Shown here: positions 36,197 to 45,312 of the stretch, piece after piece
How positions within the stretch are numbered: the stretch's first letter is position 1
Layout: each line of letters opens with the position of its first letter
Source of the DNA: UBA11400 sp964550435
GTDB taxonomy: Bacteria > Bacteroidota > Rhodothermia > Balneolales > HLUCCA01
DNA length: 64,000 nucleotides
Reading direction: 5' to 3'
NCBI GenBank assembly: GCA_964550435.1
Contig: CAZJZI010000006.1
Coordinates: 1 to 64,000 of the forward strand
The notes under the pieces: model-generated
Seen by the model: only the letters and a program-made list of their open reading frames with translations
Databases searched by the model: none
Told to the model about the DNA's origin: nothing
Position numbers and translations under genes: made by a program

Positions 36197-36290
36197 AATA
36201 TTTGGGTATGAATGATTTTATGTCACAAAGCGTTGTCAAAATCGTATTTTGGGGACATGAAAACAACCCTGAACTTAAATCAATAATCAA

Positions 36291-36893
36291 ATGAAAGCTG
36301 TAAGACTAATTGTACTTGTACTTTTGGCAATTGTAATCATTGGAGGAATCTCCAGTGTCATTTCACTTCAACAAAACCTGGTTCAACGCCAGGAACGTGT
36401 AAACGAAGCCTGGGGATTTGTGCAGACCCAGTATGAGCGCCGTGCTGACCTCATTCCAAACCTGGTCGCAACCGTTCAGGGTGCAGCTAATTTTGAACGT
36501 GAAACTCTTGAAGCTGTTATTCAGGCTCGTTCTCAGGCTACCTCCATTCAACTATCAGCAGATGCTGTAAACGACCCGGCAACTTTCCAGCGGTTCCAGC
36601 AGGCACAGGATCAGCTTAGCGGTGCCTTGTCCAGATTATTGGTCACGGTAGAACAGTATCCTGAAATTCAGGCGAATCAAAATTTTCGTGATCTACAGGT
36701 TCAACTTGAAGGTACTGAAAACAGAATATCAACCGAACGCAATCGATATAATACCGCAGTTCGTGAGTATAACACCGAAGTACGCGTGTTTCCAGCGAAT
36801 CTTATCGCCGGATCACTCGGATTCGAGCCGTTCCCGTATTTCGAGGCATCTGCTGGCTCTGAAGAAGCACCAACGGTTCAGTTTGGATCATGA
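36291..36893 (+). CDS. LemA family protein
   Basis: The 200-residue protein has one N-terminal membrane segment (about residues 5-25) followed by a long helical domain. It carries the LemA landmarks VNEAWGFVQTQYERRADLIPNLV and FERETLEAVIQAR, and a C-terminal RYNTAVREYNTEVRVFPANLIAG. LemA proteins are membrane-anchored helical bundles of unclear function, often paired with TPM-domain proteins, as here. The stop overlaps the ATG of the next gene (ATGA at 36890), and all three genes form one operon. Confidence 0.93.
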   Translation: MKAVRLIVLVLLAIVIIGGISSVISLQQNLVQRQERVNEAWGFVQTQYERRADLIPNLVATVQGAANFERETLEAVIQARSQATSIQLSADAVNDPATFQRFQQAQDQLSGALSRLLVTVEQYPEIQANQNFRDLQVQLEGTENRISTERNRYNTAVREYNTEVRVFPANLIAGSLGFEPFPYFEASAGSEEAPTVQFGS

Positions 36894-37330
36894 AAATAGA
36901 AGACTTTTTAACTCCGGAACAGGAAAAGTTAATTGCAGATTCGATCGAACTGGCTGAAACTGGTACCACCGGTGAAATCCGAGTTCATATTGAACGTCGT
37001 TGTAAAGAAGATCCCCTACACAGGGCGATTAGCCTGTTTGGGGAACTTCGAATGCATGAGACTCAATATAAAAATGGGGTACTTATTTACATCAGTATTT
37101 CTGACCACAAATTAGCCATTTATGGAGATGAAGGGATTCATTCCATAGTTGGTAATGAGTTCTGGGATGCGGACGTTAAAATACTGATCGATCACTTTAA
37201 GAGTGGCAAATTTGCACAAGGAATCATTGAGGTTGTATCACGTGTGGGCGAGAAACTCGCAGAGCATTTTCCTGCCACTGGAGAGACCAATCCTGATGAA
37301 CTTGATAATACAGTAAGCTTTGGAGATTAA
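36890..37330 (+). CDS. Soluble TPM-domain protein
   Basis: The 146-residue protein lacks a signal peptide or membrane segment and is a single TPM (YgcG/psb32-like) domain: FLTPEQEKLIADSIELAETGTTGEIRVHI, then GVLIYISISDHKLAIYGDEGIHSIVG. It is the middle gene of a LemA-TPM-TPM operon, coupled to lemA by a 4-bp overlap and 3 bp before the next TPM gene. Function is unknown; related domains show phosphatase activity in plants (TLP18.3). Confidence 0.88.
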   Translation: MKIEDFLTPEQEKLIADSIELAETGTTGEIRVHIERRCKEDPLHRAISLFGELRMHETQYKNGVLIYISISDHKLAIYGDEGIHSIVGNEFWDADVKILIDHFKSGKFAQGIIEVVSRVGEKLAEHFPATGETNPDELDNTVSFGD

Positions 37331-37333
37331 ACC

Positions 37334-38122
37334 ATGAAACGACTGAAAGCATACTTCATAACGATATTCCTTGTTGCCCTAATTCCACTGAGTGCCAGAT
37401 CTCAACTATTTCCAGAACAACCAGCAGGACATGTAAATGATCTTGCTGGTTTTATGTCGACATCCGAAGTAAATCGACTTGAGTCAAAACTCAGAGCCTA
37501 CAGGGACTCAACATCAAATGTTATCGCCATTTTAACATTGGAGTCCTTACAGGGAGAAACTGTTGAATATGTAACCGAACGCGTTTTCAATACGTGGAGA
37601 ATGTGGGAAGGCGACAGACAAAATGGTGTATTGATTCTTGCATCTCGACAAGACCGTGCTCTTAGAATTGAAGTCGGCTATGGTCTTGAAGGAGCTATTC
37701 CCGATATCCTTGCTGGGCAAATCATTCGTGAAATTCTTTCACCGGGATTCCGTCAGGAGCAGTATGCATCAGCGTTTAACGCGGCATCTGATCAATTGAT
37801 GCGTCTTGCTGCAGGTGAGTATGATGCCGTCGAACCACTTCCGGAAAGTAATGTTGATGAAGCTCTCAGAGTCTTTTTTGTGATTATTTTATTAATAATC
37901 TTCATTGTAGTAATGATTATCCGTGCGAAACTTGGAGGACCTGGAGGCGGACATCATATCCGCAGAGGTGGTGTGATTGTATTTGGTAACCCAGGATTTG
38001 GACGAGGAAGTTTCGGAGGTGGATTTGGTAGCGGGGGAAGCTTTGGAGGTGGTGGATTTGGAGGATTTAGTGGCGGAGGTGGATTCGGCTCTGGTGGTGG
38101 AGGCGCAAGTGGTGGGTGGTAA
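37334..38122 (+). CDS. Membrane TPM-domain protein with Gly-rich C-terminus (YgcG family)
   Basis: The 262-residue protein has a signal peptide (ending SARSQ), a periplasmic TPM domain (PAGHVNDLAGFMSTSEVNRLESKL; QNGVLILASRQDRALRIEVGYGLEGAIPD), one transmembrane segment (VFFVIILLIIFIVVMIIRA, about residue 180) and a C-terminal tail made almost entirely of Gly, Ser and Phe. This is the usual architecture of YgcG partners of LemA. The last bases may overlap the start of the following TonB receptor gene if a GTG start at 38112 is used there. Confidence 0.9.
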   Translation: MKRLKAYFITIFLVALIPLSARSQLFPEQPAGHVNDLAGFMSTSEVNRLESKLRAYRDSTSNVIAILTLESLQGETVEYVTERVFNTWRMWEGDRQNGVLILASRQDRALRIEVGYGLEGAIPDILAGQIIREILSPGFRQEQYASAFNAASDQLMRLAAGEYDAVEPLPESNVDEALRVFFVIILLIIFIVVMIIRAKLGGPGGGHHIRRGGVIVFGNPGFGRGSFGGGFGSGGSFGGGGFGGFSGGGGFGSGGGGASGGW

Positions 38123-38138
38123 AACAATTTTATTTGGT

Positions 38139-40148
38139 ATGATATTTACACTATTTCTAGTTATTTCATCCTTTGCTCAAACAAATACAACCGCTTCTGA
38201 CACGCTCAAAGCAACACTAGAACCGGTATATGTTACGGTTGGCAGAAATTTCACTCTAGATCAACAGACACCATTTTCAGTAACTATTTCGAAACGTTCT
38301 GAGTTAGATCGTGTAACTAATACTCTAAATGGAACTGAATCACTTTTATTTAAGACAGCTGGAGTATTTGTCGCTAACCGAGAGAATTACTCACTCGGAG
38401 AACGCCTGAGCATTCGGGGTTCAGGATGGAGAGCTTCTTTTGGTGTACGTGGAATCCAGGTACTTGTAGATGGACTCCCACTCACTTCTCCTGACGGTCA
38501 GACCATTCTAGAACTGGTCGATCCTAACATTATCCGAGAAACTCAGGTCATTCGTGGTCCAAGTGCACTTTTCTGGGGAAATGGCAGTGGAGGAGTACTA
38601 TATTTCAACTCTCAATCAACACCTGAAGACCCACGACTTTCTTTAAGATCTTCTGTTGGCAGTTATGGTCAGATACAAAATGATGCAGCCGTTCGATCCA
38701 GTTTTGGTGAGACCAATTTTCAGTTTTCATTTTCTGATTTCCGAACGGATGGCTACCGGGACCACAGTAAAGCACATATATCTCGCATCAACCTTGGAAT
38801 CGGACGTGAATTAAAAGCGAATCAATCTATTCGTTATCAGTTGTTTGGAATTGTTGCACCTGACATCAAAAATCCAGGCTCTTTAAGTCTGAATGATTTC
38901 GAAAACAAACCCCAGTCTGCCAATCCACAGTTTATTACACAGAAAGCCGGAAAGGCTTACAATCATCTTGTTCATGGATTGACCTATACGAACAATACAA
39001 AGAATACTTCGTTCGAGTCAGTACTCTATAATACGTTCAGATCCCTTGAAAATCCGATTTCACCCACTATTATTGAAATAGAACGTGTAAACATTGGGAT
39101 CAGGAATAGTATACAATACAGGACAAATAGCCTAAAATTAAGTTTTTCAGCAGATGCTGCATATCAATCCGATGAGCGAAAAAATTGGATAAACCAGTCC
39201 GGTAATAAAGGTAACCTTAATGTTGACCAGGTTGAAACCGTTGGTTCAATCGGAATAGCAACAATTTTACAGTACACCTATAATAGACTTACATTTACGT
39301 CTGGTCTTCGGTCAGACTGGCTTTATTTCGAGGCTGATGATAACTTTGAGGGACAAAACAATGCATCGGGATACAGATGGATGAGTGCTTTGTCACCACA
39401 GATCGGATTAACATATGAATTCGGGTTCAATACCCTGTATTCTGGTCTCACAACTTCATTTGAGAGTCCAACAACCACAGAATTAGTAAACAGACCAGAT
39501 TTAAGTCGTGGATTTAACCCAGATTTAGATCCGGAACGTAGCATTGGGTTTGAGGTTGGTTTACGCGGACAATTACTTCAATTTAATCTTGATTATGATG
39601 TCGCTCTTTTTCGTATAAATGTTTCTGACCGTTTAAGTTCTTTCCAAACTGAAACCGGAGGCGATCGTACGTTTTTTCAGAACATCGGTGAAACTGTCCA
39701 GCAAGGAGTTGAAGCGATGCTAAACTGGACGCCAACGAATGAAATAGATATCGGCCTTGCTTATACCCTCTCTGATTTCAGGTTTATTGAAAACAGTTCA
39801 ACGATAGATGGAAACTTCCTTCCAGGAATTCCTGTTCATTCCTTTAAGTTTCAATCTGGTAAAAAAGTACTCGGATTTGATCTCAAATTGGAAGGAATCT
39901 ATAACTCAAAGGTCTACACTAACAATACCAATACATTTTCTTCCAGTGAGTATTATTTAATTAATACTGGGATATCCAGAGTCGTTTATCTGGGAGATAA
40001 AACACGAATAATCCCTTATTTATCGGTAAAGAATATATTAAATGAAAAATATAGCTCTTCAGTGTCCATAAATGCATTTGGAAACCGGTTTTTCGAACCA
40101 GGAATGCCTAGAAATATGACATTAGGCATCTCGATTCTATTCGACTAA
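38139..40148 (+). CDS. TonB-dependent receptor, siderophore/FecA-like layout
   Basis: The protein of about 669 residues has a short hydrophobic leader (MIFTLFLVISSFAQ), a plug (SLGERLSIRGSGWRASFGVRGIQVLVDGLPLT, IIRETQVIRGPSALFWGNGSGGV) and a barrel ending GISILFD. The plug motifs and size resemble metal-chelate receptors. The ATG at 38139 gives a signal peptide without a positive n-region; GTG 38112 would add a lysine and overlap the TPM gene by 11 bp, and is possible. No regulator or transport genes adjoin it, so the substrate is unknown. It converges on trmB with 9 bp between. Confidence 0.83.
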   Translation: MIFTLFLVISSFAQTNTTASDTLKATLEPVYVTVGRNFTLDQQTPFSVTISKRSELDRVTNTLNGTESLLFKTAGVFVANRENYSLGERLSIRGSGWRASFGVRGIQVLVDGLPLTSPDGQTILELVDPNIIRETQVIRGPSALFWGNGSGGVLYFNSQSTPEDPRLSLRSSVGSYGQIQNDAAVRSSFGETNFQFSFSDFRTDGYRDHSKAHISRINLGIGRELKANQSIRYQLFGIVAPDIKNPGSLSLNDFENKPQSANPQFITQKAGKAYNHLVHGLTYTNNTKNTSFESVLYNTFRSLENPISPTIIEIERVNIGIRNSIQYRTNSLKLSFSADAAYQSDERKNWINQSGNKGNLNVDQVETVGSIGIATILQYTYNRLTFTSGLRSDWLYFEADDNFEGQNNASGYRWMSALSPQIGLTYEFGFNTLYSGLTTSFESPTTTELVNRPDLSRGFNPDLDPERSIGFEVGLRGQLLQFNLDYDVALFRINVSDRLSSFQTETGGDRTFFQNIGETVQQGVEAMLNWTPTNEIDIGLAYTLSDFRFIENSSTIDGNFLPGIPVHSFKFQSGKKVLGFDLKLEGIYNSKVYTNNTNTFSSSEYYLINTGISRVVYLGDKTRIIPYLSVKNILNEKYSSSVSINAFGNRFFEPGMPRNMTLGISILFD

Positions 40149-40157
40149 CAGTGTCTG

Positions 40158-40820
40158 TTACGGTCTAAAGCTGACAAAGAAGATCTTTTTCCCTTCTTCA
40201 AGGTGTTTGCGTTCATAGTATGTAAGTATGTCAAGGTTTGGGACATCATGCTCTGTACCGTGAACATCATCCACAAAGCTAGAGATTTCCAATTTTTGGT
40301 CACGGATAATCTGTAGCGTGAAATCAAATAACTCTGGTGAATCTGTCTTCAGATTCACCCTACCACCCTTTTTTAGAATTCTTCGGTAGCGATCCAGAAA
40401 AACTGGGGATGTCAGTCTTTTGCTCTCTTTTTTTTCATTCAGATATGGATCAGGGAATGTGACCCAGATTTCATCCACTTCTTTTTCGGAAAAATAATTA
40501 TTGATATGATCGATATATATCCGAAGGAATCTGACATTAACTAGATTTTTTTGATTCGCTTCGACAGCACCTCGCCAGATTCTATCTCCCTTGACGTCTA
40601 TACCGACAAAATTGATCGACGGATAGCGTTCAGACAACGCTAAAGTGTAATCACCTTTTCCACAAGCCAGCTCCAAAATCAATGGACGTTCATTTCCAAA
40701 TACCGATTCACACCATTTCCCTCGATGCTGAGAGATGGTTTGCGGTGAGTAATCTTCAAGTTCAATTACATTATCTAAATCATGGAGCGCGTGATATCGC
40801 TCCAGCTTTCGTTTAGCCAT
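40158..40820 (-). CDS. trmB: tRNA (guanine-N7-)-methyltransferase TrmB
   Basis: TrmB methylates G46 in the tRNA variable loop. The 220-residue product has motif I ELACGKGDYTLAL (about residue 51), FVGIDVKGDRIWRGA, FLRIYIDHINNYF and the diagnostic VTFPDPYLNEKKE (TrmB FPDPW-type block). The C-terminal SPVFLDRYRRILKKGGRVNLKTDS also fits. It follows pdxH by 10 bp on the minus strand. Confidence 0.93.
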   Translation of the reverse strand: MAKRKLERYHALHDLDNVIELEDYSPQTISQHRGKWCESVFGNERPLILELACGKGDYTLALSERYPSINFVGIDVKGDRIWRGAVEANQKNLVNVRFLRIYIDHINNYFSEKEVDEIWVTFPDPYLNEKKESKRLTSPVFLDRYRRILKKGGRVNLKTDSPELFDFTLQIIRDQKLEISSFVDDVHGTEHDVPNLDILTYYERKHLEEGKKIFFVSFRP

Positions 40821-40830
40821 AACAGAATTT

Positions 40831-41475
40831 CTAGGGTGAAAGCCTCACCCATCCCCAGTTATCATTTGCGCGTTTGTACTGAATTCGATCATGTAGACGT
40901 CCGGGTCTTCCCTGCCAAAACTCAATCATATCAGGTACTACCATATATCCACCCCAAAAATCTGGAAATGGAACTGAATCGGGGTTTGGATACTTCAAAC
41001 ATAGATCTTCGAATTTCTGTTTGAGTTCGTCTCTTGACCCAATAATCGAACTTTGTTCAGATGCCCATGCTCCAATTTGGCTCTCATAAGGCCTGCTTCT
41101 AAAATACGCTTCCGATTCTTCCGTACTTATTTTCTGGGCTAAACCATTTATTCGAACCTGGCGTTCGAGAGGTCCCCAGAAAAAACATAAGCTCACATTT
41201 GGATTATGCGCAATATCAATAGCTTTTTTACTAGTGTAATTTGTATAAAATATAAAGTTCTCATCCTCGAGACCTTTAAGTAATACGATTCGGGTAGATG
41301 GAAATCCATTTCCATCCACTGTAGCCAGCGTCATTGCATTTACATCAAAGCCCATGGGTACCTTGGCTTCTTCGAACCAATTTACAAACAACTGAATTGG
41401 ATTATCTGGCAAAACTCCCTCAACTAATTCAGATGAAGCATAGTCTTTTCTAATGGCATGTATTTCGTTACTCAT
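40831..41475 (-). CDS. pdxH: Pyridoxamine 5'-phosphate oxidase PdxH
   Basis: PdxH oxidises pyridoxine or pyridoxamine phosphate to PLP with FMN and oxygen. The 214-residue protein shows the FMN-binding PSTRIVLLKG and FYTNYTSKKA, the FFWGPLERQVRINGLAQKIS block, the SRPYESQIGAWASEQSS motif and the C-terminal FWQGRPGRLHDRIQY. All are canonical, and the length is typical. It precedes trmB in a minus-strand pair and is divergent from serB. With pdxA at 324-1316 it completes both ends of the DXP-dependent B6 pathway. Confidence 0.96.
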   Translation of the reverse strand: MSNEIHAIRKDYASSELVEGVLPDNPIQLFVNWFEEAKVPMGFDVNAMTLATVDGNGFPSTRIVLLKGLEDENFIFYTNYTSKKAIDIAHNPNVSLCFFWGPLERQVRINGLAQKISTEESEAYFRSRPYESQIGAWASEQSSIIGSRDELKQKFEDLCLKYPNPDSVPFPDFWGGYMVVPDMIEFWQGRPGRLHDRIQYKRANDNWGWVRLSP

Positions 41476-41574
41476 AGCATTTTTAGCTTAATTTCACATC
41501 CCGTGATTATCTTGGAATATAGCACAATTCGACCTTAATAATTGTAATGACTTCGTTTTCTCGAGCCTTGTAGT

Positions 41575-41582
41575 TAACTTTG
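41575..41582 (+). promoter_or_regulatory. -7 promoter element of serB
   Basis: TAACTTTG at 41575-41582 matches the Bacteroidota -7 consensus TAnnTTTG exactly. No good -33 TTG is found at the best spacing. The predicted transcript would start near 41588, with a leader of about 22 nt before ATG 41610. Confidence 0.55.
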
Positions 41583-41609
41583 TGGCCTACAAAATCAGGG
41601 ATGATACAA

Positions 41610-42839
41610 ATGCGTGAATTATTTTTAGTTACTCTTTCCGGAACCGATAAAATTGGGATTACAAATGGTCTAACAGATGTATTGGCCCAACATAAAGTCA
41701 ATATATTGGATATTGGACAAGCTGTGATTCACGATACCTTATCGCTTGGTTTTTTAATTGAACTTCCAAAGGAATCCGAAAGTGCTGCTGTATTTCGAGA
41801 TTTACTGTTTAAAGCTCATGAACTCGGGTTGGTAACGAAGTTTACACCGATTTCACTTGAAGAATATGAACATTGGGTTTCATTACAGGGAAAACCGCGT
41901 TATATAATTACATTACTAGGTCCCCAGATTGAGGCAAAGCATGTTTTCGAGATTAGTGAGATAATTCAGTCCAATGGATTAAATATCGACTCAATAAAAA
42001 GACTGAGTGGTAGAAAATCTATTATAAATCCACCTGACAATCTGAGGTCCTGCATCGAATTTACAGTTCGCGGAATACCAGGTGACATCGACAGTATGAG
42101 ATCGCGTTTTTTGGATATATCTAGAGATCTTGGGATTGACATCAGTTTTCAGGTCGATAATGTTTATCGAAGAAATCGGCGGTTGGTAGCCTTTGACATG
42201 GATTCAACCCTAATCCAGGTAGAAGTGATAGATGAACTGGCCAAAGCAGCCGGCGTAGGTGAGAAAGTCTCCGCTATAACAGAACGAGCTATGCAGGGCG
42301 AAATCGATTTCAAGGAAAGTTTTCGTCAGAGACTGGCATTACTTGAAGGCCTGGATGAGTCCGTTTTAGCCGAAATTGCCTCAAGATTACCCCTAACACA
42401 AGGTGCTGAACATTTAATATCAACACTTAAAAAGATTGGGTATAAAACCGCCATTATCAGTGGAGGTTTTCAATATTTTGGAAACCATCTTAAAGCGAAG
42501 CTTGGAATAGATTATGTTTTTGCCAACCAACTTGAAATAGTAGAAAGAAAAGTAACGGGTAGAATCTCTGGGACCGTTGTAGACGCCCAAAGAAAGGCCG
42601 ACATTTTACGTGATATCGCTCAGAAAGAAGACATAAGCCTGGAGCAGGTAATAGCAGTTGGCGATGGGGCAAATGACCTGCCTATGTTAAGTATTGCAGG
42701 TCTTGGAATTGCATTCCACGCCAAACCTATTGTAAAGAAATCTGCTAAACACTCGATTTCCAATCTTGGACTTGATGGAATTTTGTACTTGATCGGTGTA
42801 CGAGACAGAGATTTGTTTCCAGGAGCTAAATCAATCTAA
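41610..42839 (+). CDS. serB: Phosphoserine phosphatase SerB with N-terminal ACT domains
   Basis: SerB hydrolyses O-phosphoserine in the last step of serine synthesis. The product of about 409 residues has two N-terminal ACT-like regulatory regions (LFLVTLSGTDKIGITNGLTDVL; YIITLLGPQIEAKHVFEISEII) and a HAD domain. In the latter are FDMDSTLIQVEVIDELA (nucleophile D near residue 198), IISGGF, and VGDGANDLPMLS. The long two-ACT form resembles SerB2 of actinobacteria. I chose ATG 41610 because conserved sequence begins at MRELFLVTL; ATG 41601 is an alternative. The last 9 bp overlap the end of the convergent endonuclease-like gene. Confidence 0.94.
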   Translation: MRELFLVTLSGTDKIGITNGLTDVLAQHKVNILDIGQAVIHDTLSLGFLIELPKESESAAVFRDLLFKAHELGLVTKFTPISLEEYEHWVSLQGKPRYIITLLGPQIEAKHVFEISEIIQSNGLNIDSIKRLSGRKSIINPPDNLRSCIEFTVRGIPGDIDSMRSRFLDISRDLGIDISFQVDNVYRRNRRLVAFDMDSTLIQVEVIDELAKAAGVGEKVSAITERAMQGEIDFKESFRQRLALLEGLDESVLAEIASRLPLTQGAEHLISTLKKIGYKTAIISGGFQYFGNHLKAKLGIDYVFANQLEIVERKVTGRISGTVVDAQRKADILRDIAQKEDISLEQVIAVGDGANDLPMLSIAGLGIAFHAKPIVKKSAKHSISNLGLDGILYLIGVRDRDLFPGAKSI

Positions 42840-44330
42840 TACGTAGCTTTCTGAGTCAATAACAAACTGCCAGTTTCCACGGAACTTACCTAATCTTCCA
42901 AAGAAATTGACTTCTTTTCCAGGCTCGAAAAATGTTTGACGCACATCGAATACAGGTGAATACAAGTCGTATATTTCGTTGTTTACCAATATTTTACCAC
43001 GAGATACTATGTTACCTGAGACCAAAAACATTTTATCAAAGTAAGCCATATCTCTAATAGATTCTGAGATGCCTGATGATATAAAATATTGCCCATCTAG
43101 TGGAATCTGAGAAGTGACTTTAATAGGGATCCATTGGTTATTATCATTTAATGATGCCTTGTCCAATTTGATCTTGTCACCTGGCTGGCCGGAGTATGAA
43201 ACAGTAAATTTCATACTGATTGGCAGGTGGTCTGAAAATCCATACCCTTTTTCCACGGCACTCCAGCGAATCGGAGCTCCACTTGTTTCATATACGTTGA
43301 TGCCTGGAATGCGTAAAACATCAAATGAATTATCGACATAGCTGACACCGGATTTATCATACATTCCGGGCGAGATCATAATCTGCATTAAGGTTCCCCA
43401 GTAACCACGAAAAACGTCTGAACCCCTTTTGTCTATAGGATGTTCATACCACAGATTATAGACCGAATCAGTCGAACCCAGTGCAACCGTATTTTCATCA
43501 CCAGTCGATTTGAGAATGTCATTAACACCTGTAACGGGCATATATTGATATCTGTGGGATTGATTGTAATCACTATTAAAATCCCCGCCAAGTATGAAAT
43601 CAACTAGTGGATACTCTGACATGATTTGATCCAGTCGATGTCGTAAAATTGCTGCATTTTGAATGCGGGTTTGTTCAATTTCAGCGTCCGATGCTCTCGA
43701 TTTCCAGTGATTAGCGAAAACAACTAAATCATGACCATTCGCGTCCAACCAAACTTCGAGTATTGGACGTGCATCTAAGAGAGGGTGACTTTTTGTCAAC
43801 TCTTTTTTGATTGGCAATCTTGACAGAATCACATTTTTTTGAGTGTGCGTAGGCAGACCATCCCTAAATGGTGCATATGCCACCGCAACTTCATAATCAG
43901 AAATTCCTGCGTCGAAAAACCCTTTCAGGATTAGCATTTCAGAAGGTAAATTAGAAACTTCATCATTAAAATTAGTAGTTAGCATGCTCTCCAGAGTCTG
44001 ATCAGAGTATGCACTTAAAAAGCTGCTTAAATCGTAACGATTGCCTGATTCAGGCTGTGTATGGTCACTCTCAACCTCCGATAAAACCAAAACATCGGGT
44101 CCCCTTCCGTTGTTATAGTTCTTCATAAGATCAACCATATTTGATACTTTTGTCAATACGTGCTCAGGCGTATAAACATCAGGTTTGTAGTCATCAAATG
44201 TGGCATAACCATCCGCATCAAATAAGTTTTCGACATTATAAACTACGAGAGTGTATGTTGAGTCGGACTGAGAGAATGAATAACTACTCGAGAATAGCAG
44301 AAGTACTAAAAGTGAAAACAAACGTTTCAT
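42831..44330 (-). CDS. Secreted endonuclease/exonuclease/phosphatase-family protein
   Basis: The 499-residue protein has a signal peptide (MKRLFSLLVLLLFSSSYSFS) and an EEP domain: VVYNVENLFDADG, VLVLSEVESD, FANHWKSRASDAE, ILGGDFNSDYN and DHLPISMKF. The acidic and histidine ligands are intact. A C-terminal domain of about 130 residues (GRLGKFRGNWQFVID at the end) is OB-fold-like. There is no T9SS sorting domain, so it is exported by Sec to the periplasm or released, unlike the 30506-33094 enzyme. A DNase or phosphodiesterase role in nucleic-acid or phosphate scavenging is inferred from family and context. Confidence 0.85.
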   Translation of the reverse strand: MKRLFSLLVLLLFSSSYSFSQSDSTYTLVVYNVENLFDADGYATFDDYKPDVYTPEHVLTKVSNMVDLMKNYNNGRGPDVLVLSEVESDHTQPESGNRYDLSSFLSAYSDQTLESMLTTNFNDEVSNLPSEMLILKGFFDAGISDYEVAVAYAPFRDGLPTHTQKNVILSRLPIKKELTKSHPLLDARPILEVWLDANGHDLVVFANHWKSRASDAEIEQTRIQNAAILRHRLDQIMSEYPLVDFILGGDFNSDYNQSHRYQYMPVTGVNDILKSTGDENTVALGSTDSVYNLWYEHPIDKRGSDVFRGYWGTLMQIMISPGMYDKSGVSYVDNSFDVLRIPGINVYETSGAPIRWSAVEKGYGFSDHLPISMKFTVSYSGQPGDKIKLDKASLNDNNQWIPIKVTSQIPLDGQYFISSGISESIRDMAYFDKMFLVSGNIVSRGKILVNNEIYDLYSPVFDVRQTFFEPGKEVNFFGRLGKFRGNWQFVIDSESYVLD

Positions 44331-44650
44331 ATGTGGTTGGAGCTAATGATTTACAGTATACCCTTAAGATACCATTTTTACTGATTTGGACATTGGACTC
44401 AGAAGATAAAGCGACAAATTTTGAGATTAACTTTTCAAATAGATACAGCGGTAATAACATCATACTTGAGATCACATAAAATTATACATAACTGTTTTAT
44501 AACAATATATAACAAATAAATCTAGACTTTTTTCATCACCTGACTATTCAAAAATACTTGTCATTAATCTGTTGAAAAACACACGATTTCCAAACATTTT
44601 GTGTTATAAGCTATACTCACATCAAATTTCAAATCGAAAATTAAAACAAC
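44331..44650. other. AT-rich intergenic region with a weak three-fold TAAC repeat
   Basis: No gene is visible in these 320 bp between divergent genes. TAAC occurs at 44489, 44500 and 44510 (spacing 11 and 10 bp) on the plus strand, a poorer copy of the array at 45313-45351. No exact TAnnTTTG box stands at a suitable distance, so a regulatory function is uncertain. Confidence 0.4.
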
Positions 44651-45238
44651 ATGTTTATCTGGACTATTATGATTTTATCAATGCTTCAGCCTGGAGATGA
44701 AAAAAAACTTGAGCAAGCAACGTTTGGTGCTGGATGTTTCTGGTGCGTGGAGGCAATTTATGAGCGACTTGAAGGAGTCTATAATGTCGAATCTGGATAT
44801 TCTGGTGGTCACGTGACTAATCCCAGTTATCAGCAAGTAACCACAGGAAGAACTGGCCATGCTGAAGTTATACGATTCGACTACGATCCAAGTGTTATTT
44901 CGTATGAGACACTACTCGAAGTATTTTGGCATACCCATGATCCGACAACCTTAAATAGACAGGGCAATGATGTGGGACCGATGTACCGTTCTGTAATTTT
45001 TTACCATAGTGAAGAACAACGTGCTGTTGCGATTGCATCACTTAAAAAAACCGACGAGTCTGGATTATGGAAGAATCCGATCGTAACTCAAGTGGAACCA
45101 CTTAAGAACTATTATGTCGCCGAAAACTACCATCAGGACTATTTTGAGAATAATCCAAATGCAGGTTACTGTTCTGTAGTTATCGCGCCAAAAGTTAAAA
45201 AATTCATGAAAGAATTTGCTCACCTGCTCAAAGACTGA
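44651..45238 (+). CDS. msrA: Peptide methionine sulfoxide reductase MsrA
   Basis: MsrA reduces methionine-S-sulfoxide in proteins. The catalytic motif GAGCFWCVEA (about residue 26-35), GYSGGHVTNPSYQQV, GRTGHAEV and FWHTHDPTTLNRQGNDVG are all present, as is a C-terminal QVEPLKNYYVAENYHQDYF. The 195-residue form starts MFIWTIMILSMLQPGDE, giving a short hydrophobic stretch that could be a weak export signal. If translation begins at the third Met (44681) the protein is a normal cytosolic MsrA. The start is not settled. Confidence 0.93.
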   Translation: MFIWTIMILSMLQPGDEKKLEQATFGAGCFWCVEAIYERLEGVYNVESGYSGGHVTNPSYQQVTTGRTGHAEVIRFDYDPSVISYETLLEVFWHTHDPTTLNRQGNDVGPMYRSVIFYHSEEQRAVAIASLKKTDESGLWKNPIVTQVEPLKNYYVAENYHQDYFENNPNAGYCSVVIAPKVKKFMKEFAHLLKD

Positions 45239-45250
45239 TCTCATTTCCAC

Positions 45251-45280
45251 TATGTGGATAACTATCATGTTATCCACATA
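45251..45280. repeat. Perfect inverted repeat made of two DnaA boxes
   Basis: TATGTGGATAAC (45251-45262) and GTTATCCACATA (45269-45280) are exact reverse complements around a six-base spacer, each arm containing a consensus DnaA box (TTATCCACA or its complement). It lies 12 bp after the msrA stop. Without a T-tract a terminator role is doubtful, but as RNA the arms could pair as a hairpin. DnaA binding is inferred only from the consensus. Confidence 0.5.
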
Positions 45281-45312
45281 TTTCATTGAATATTATCACT
45301 TTATAGGCCGCC

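Noticed and set aside
36240..36290. TATTTTGG upstream of lemA as a -7 element
   Set aside because: It is one base short of the TAnnTTTG spacing, and similar seven-base variants occur by chance in this AT-rich DNA.
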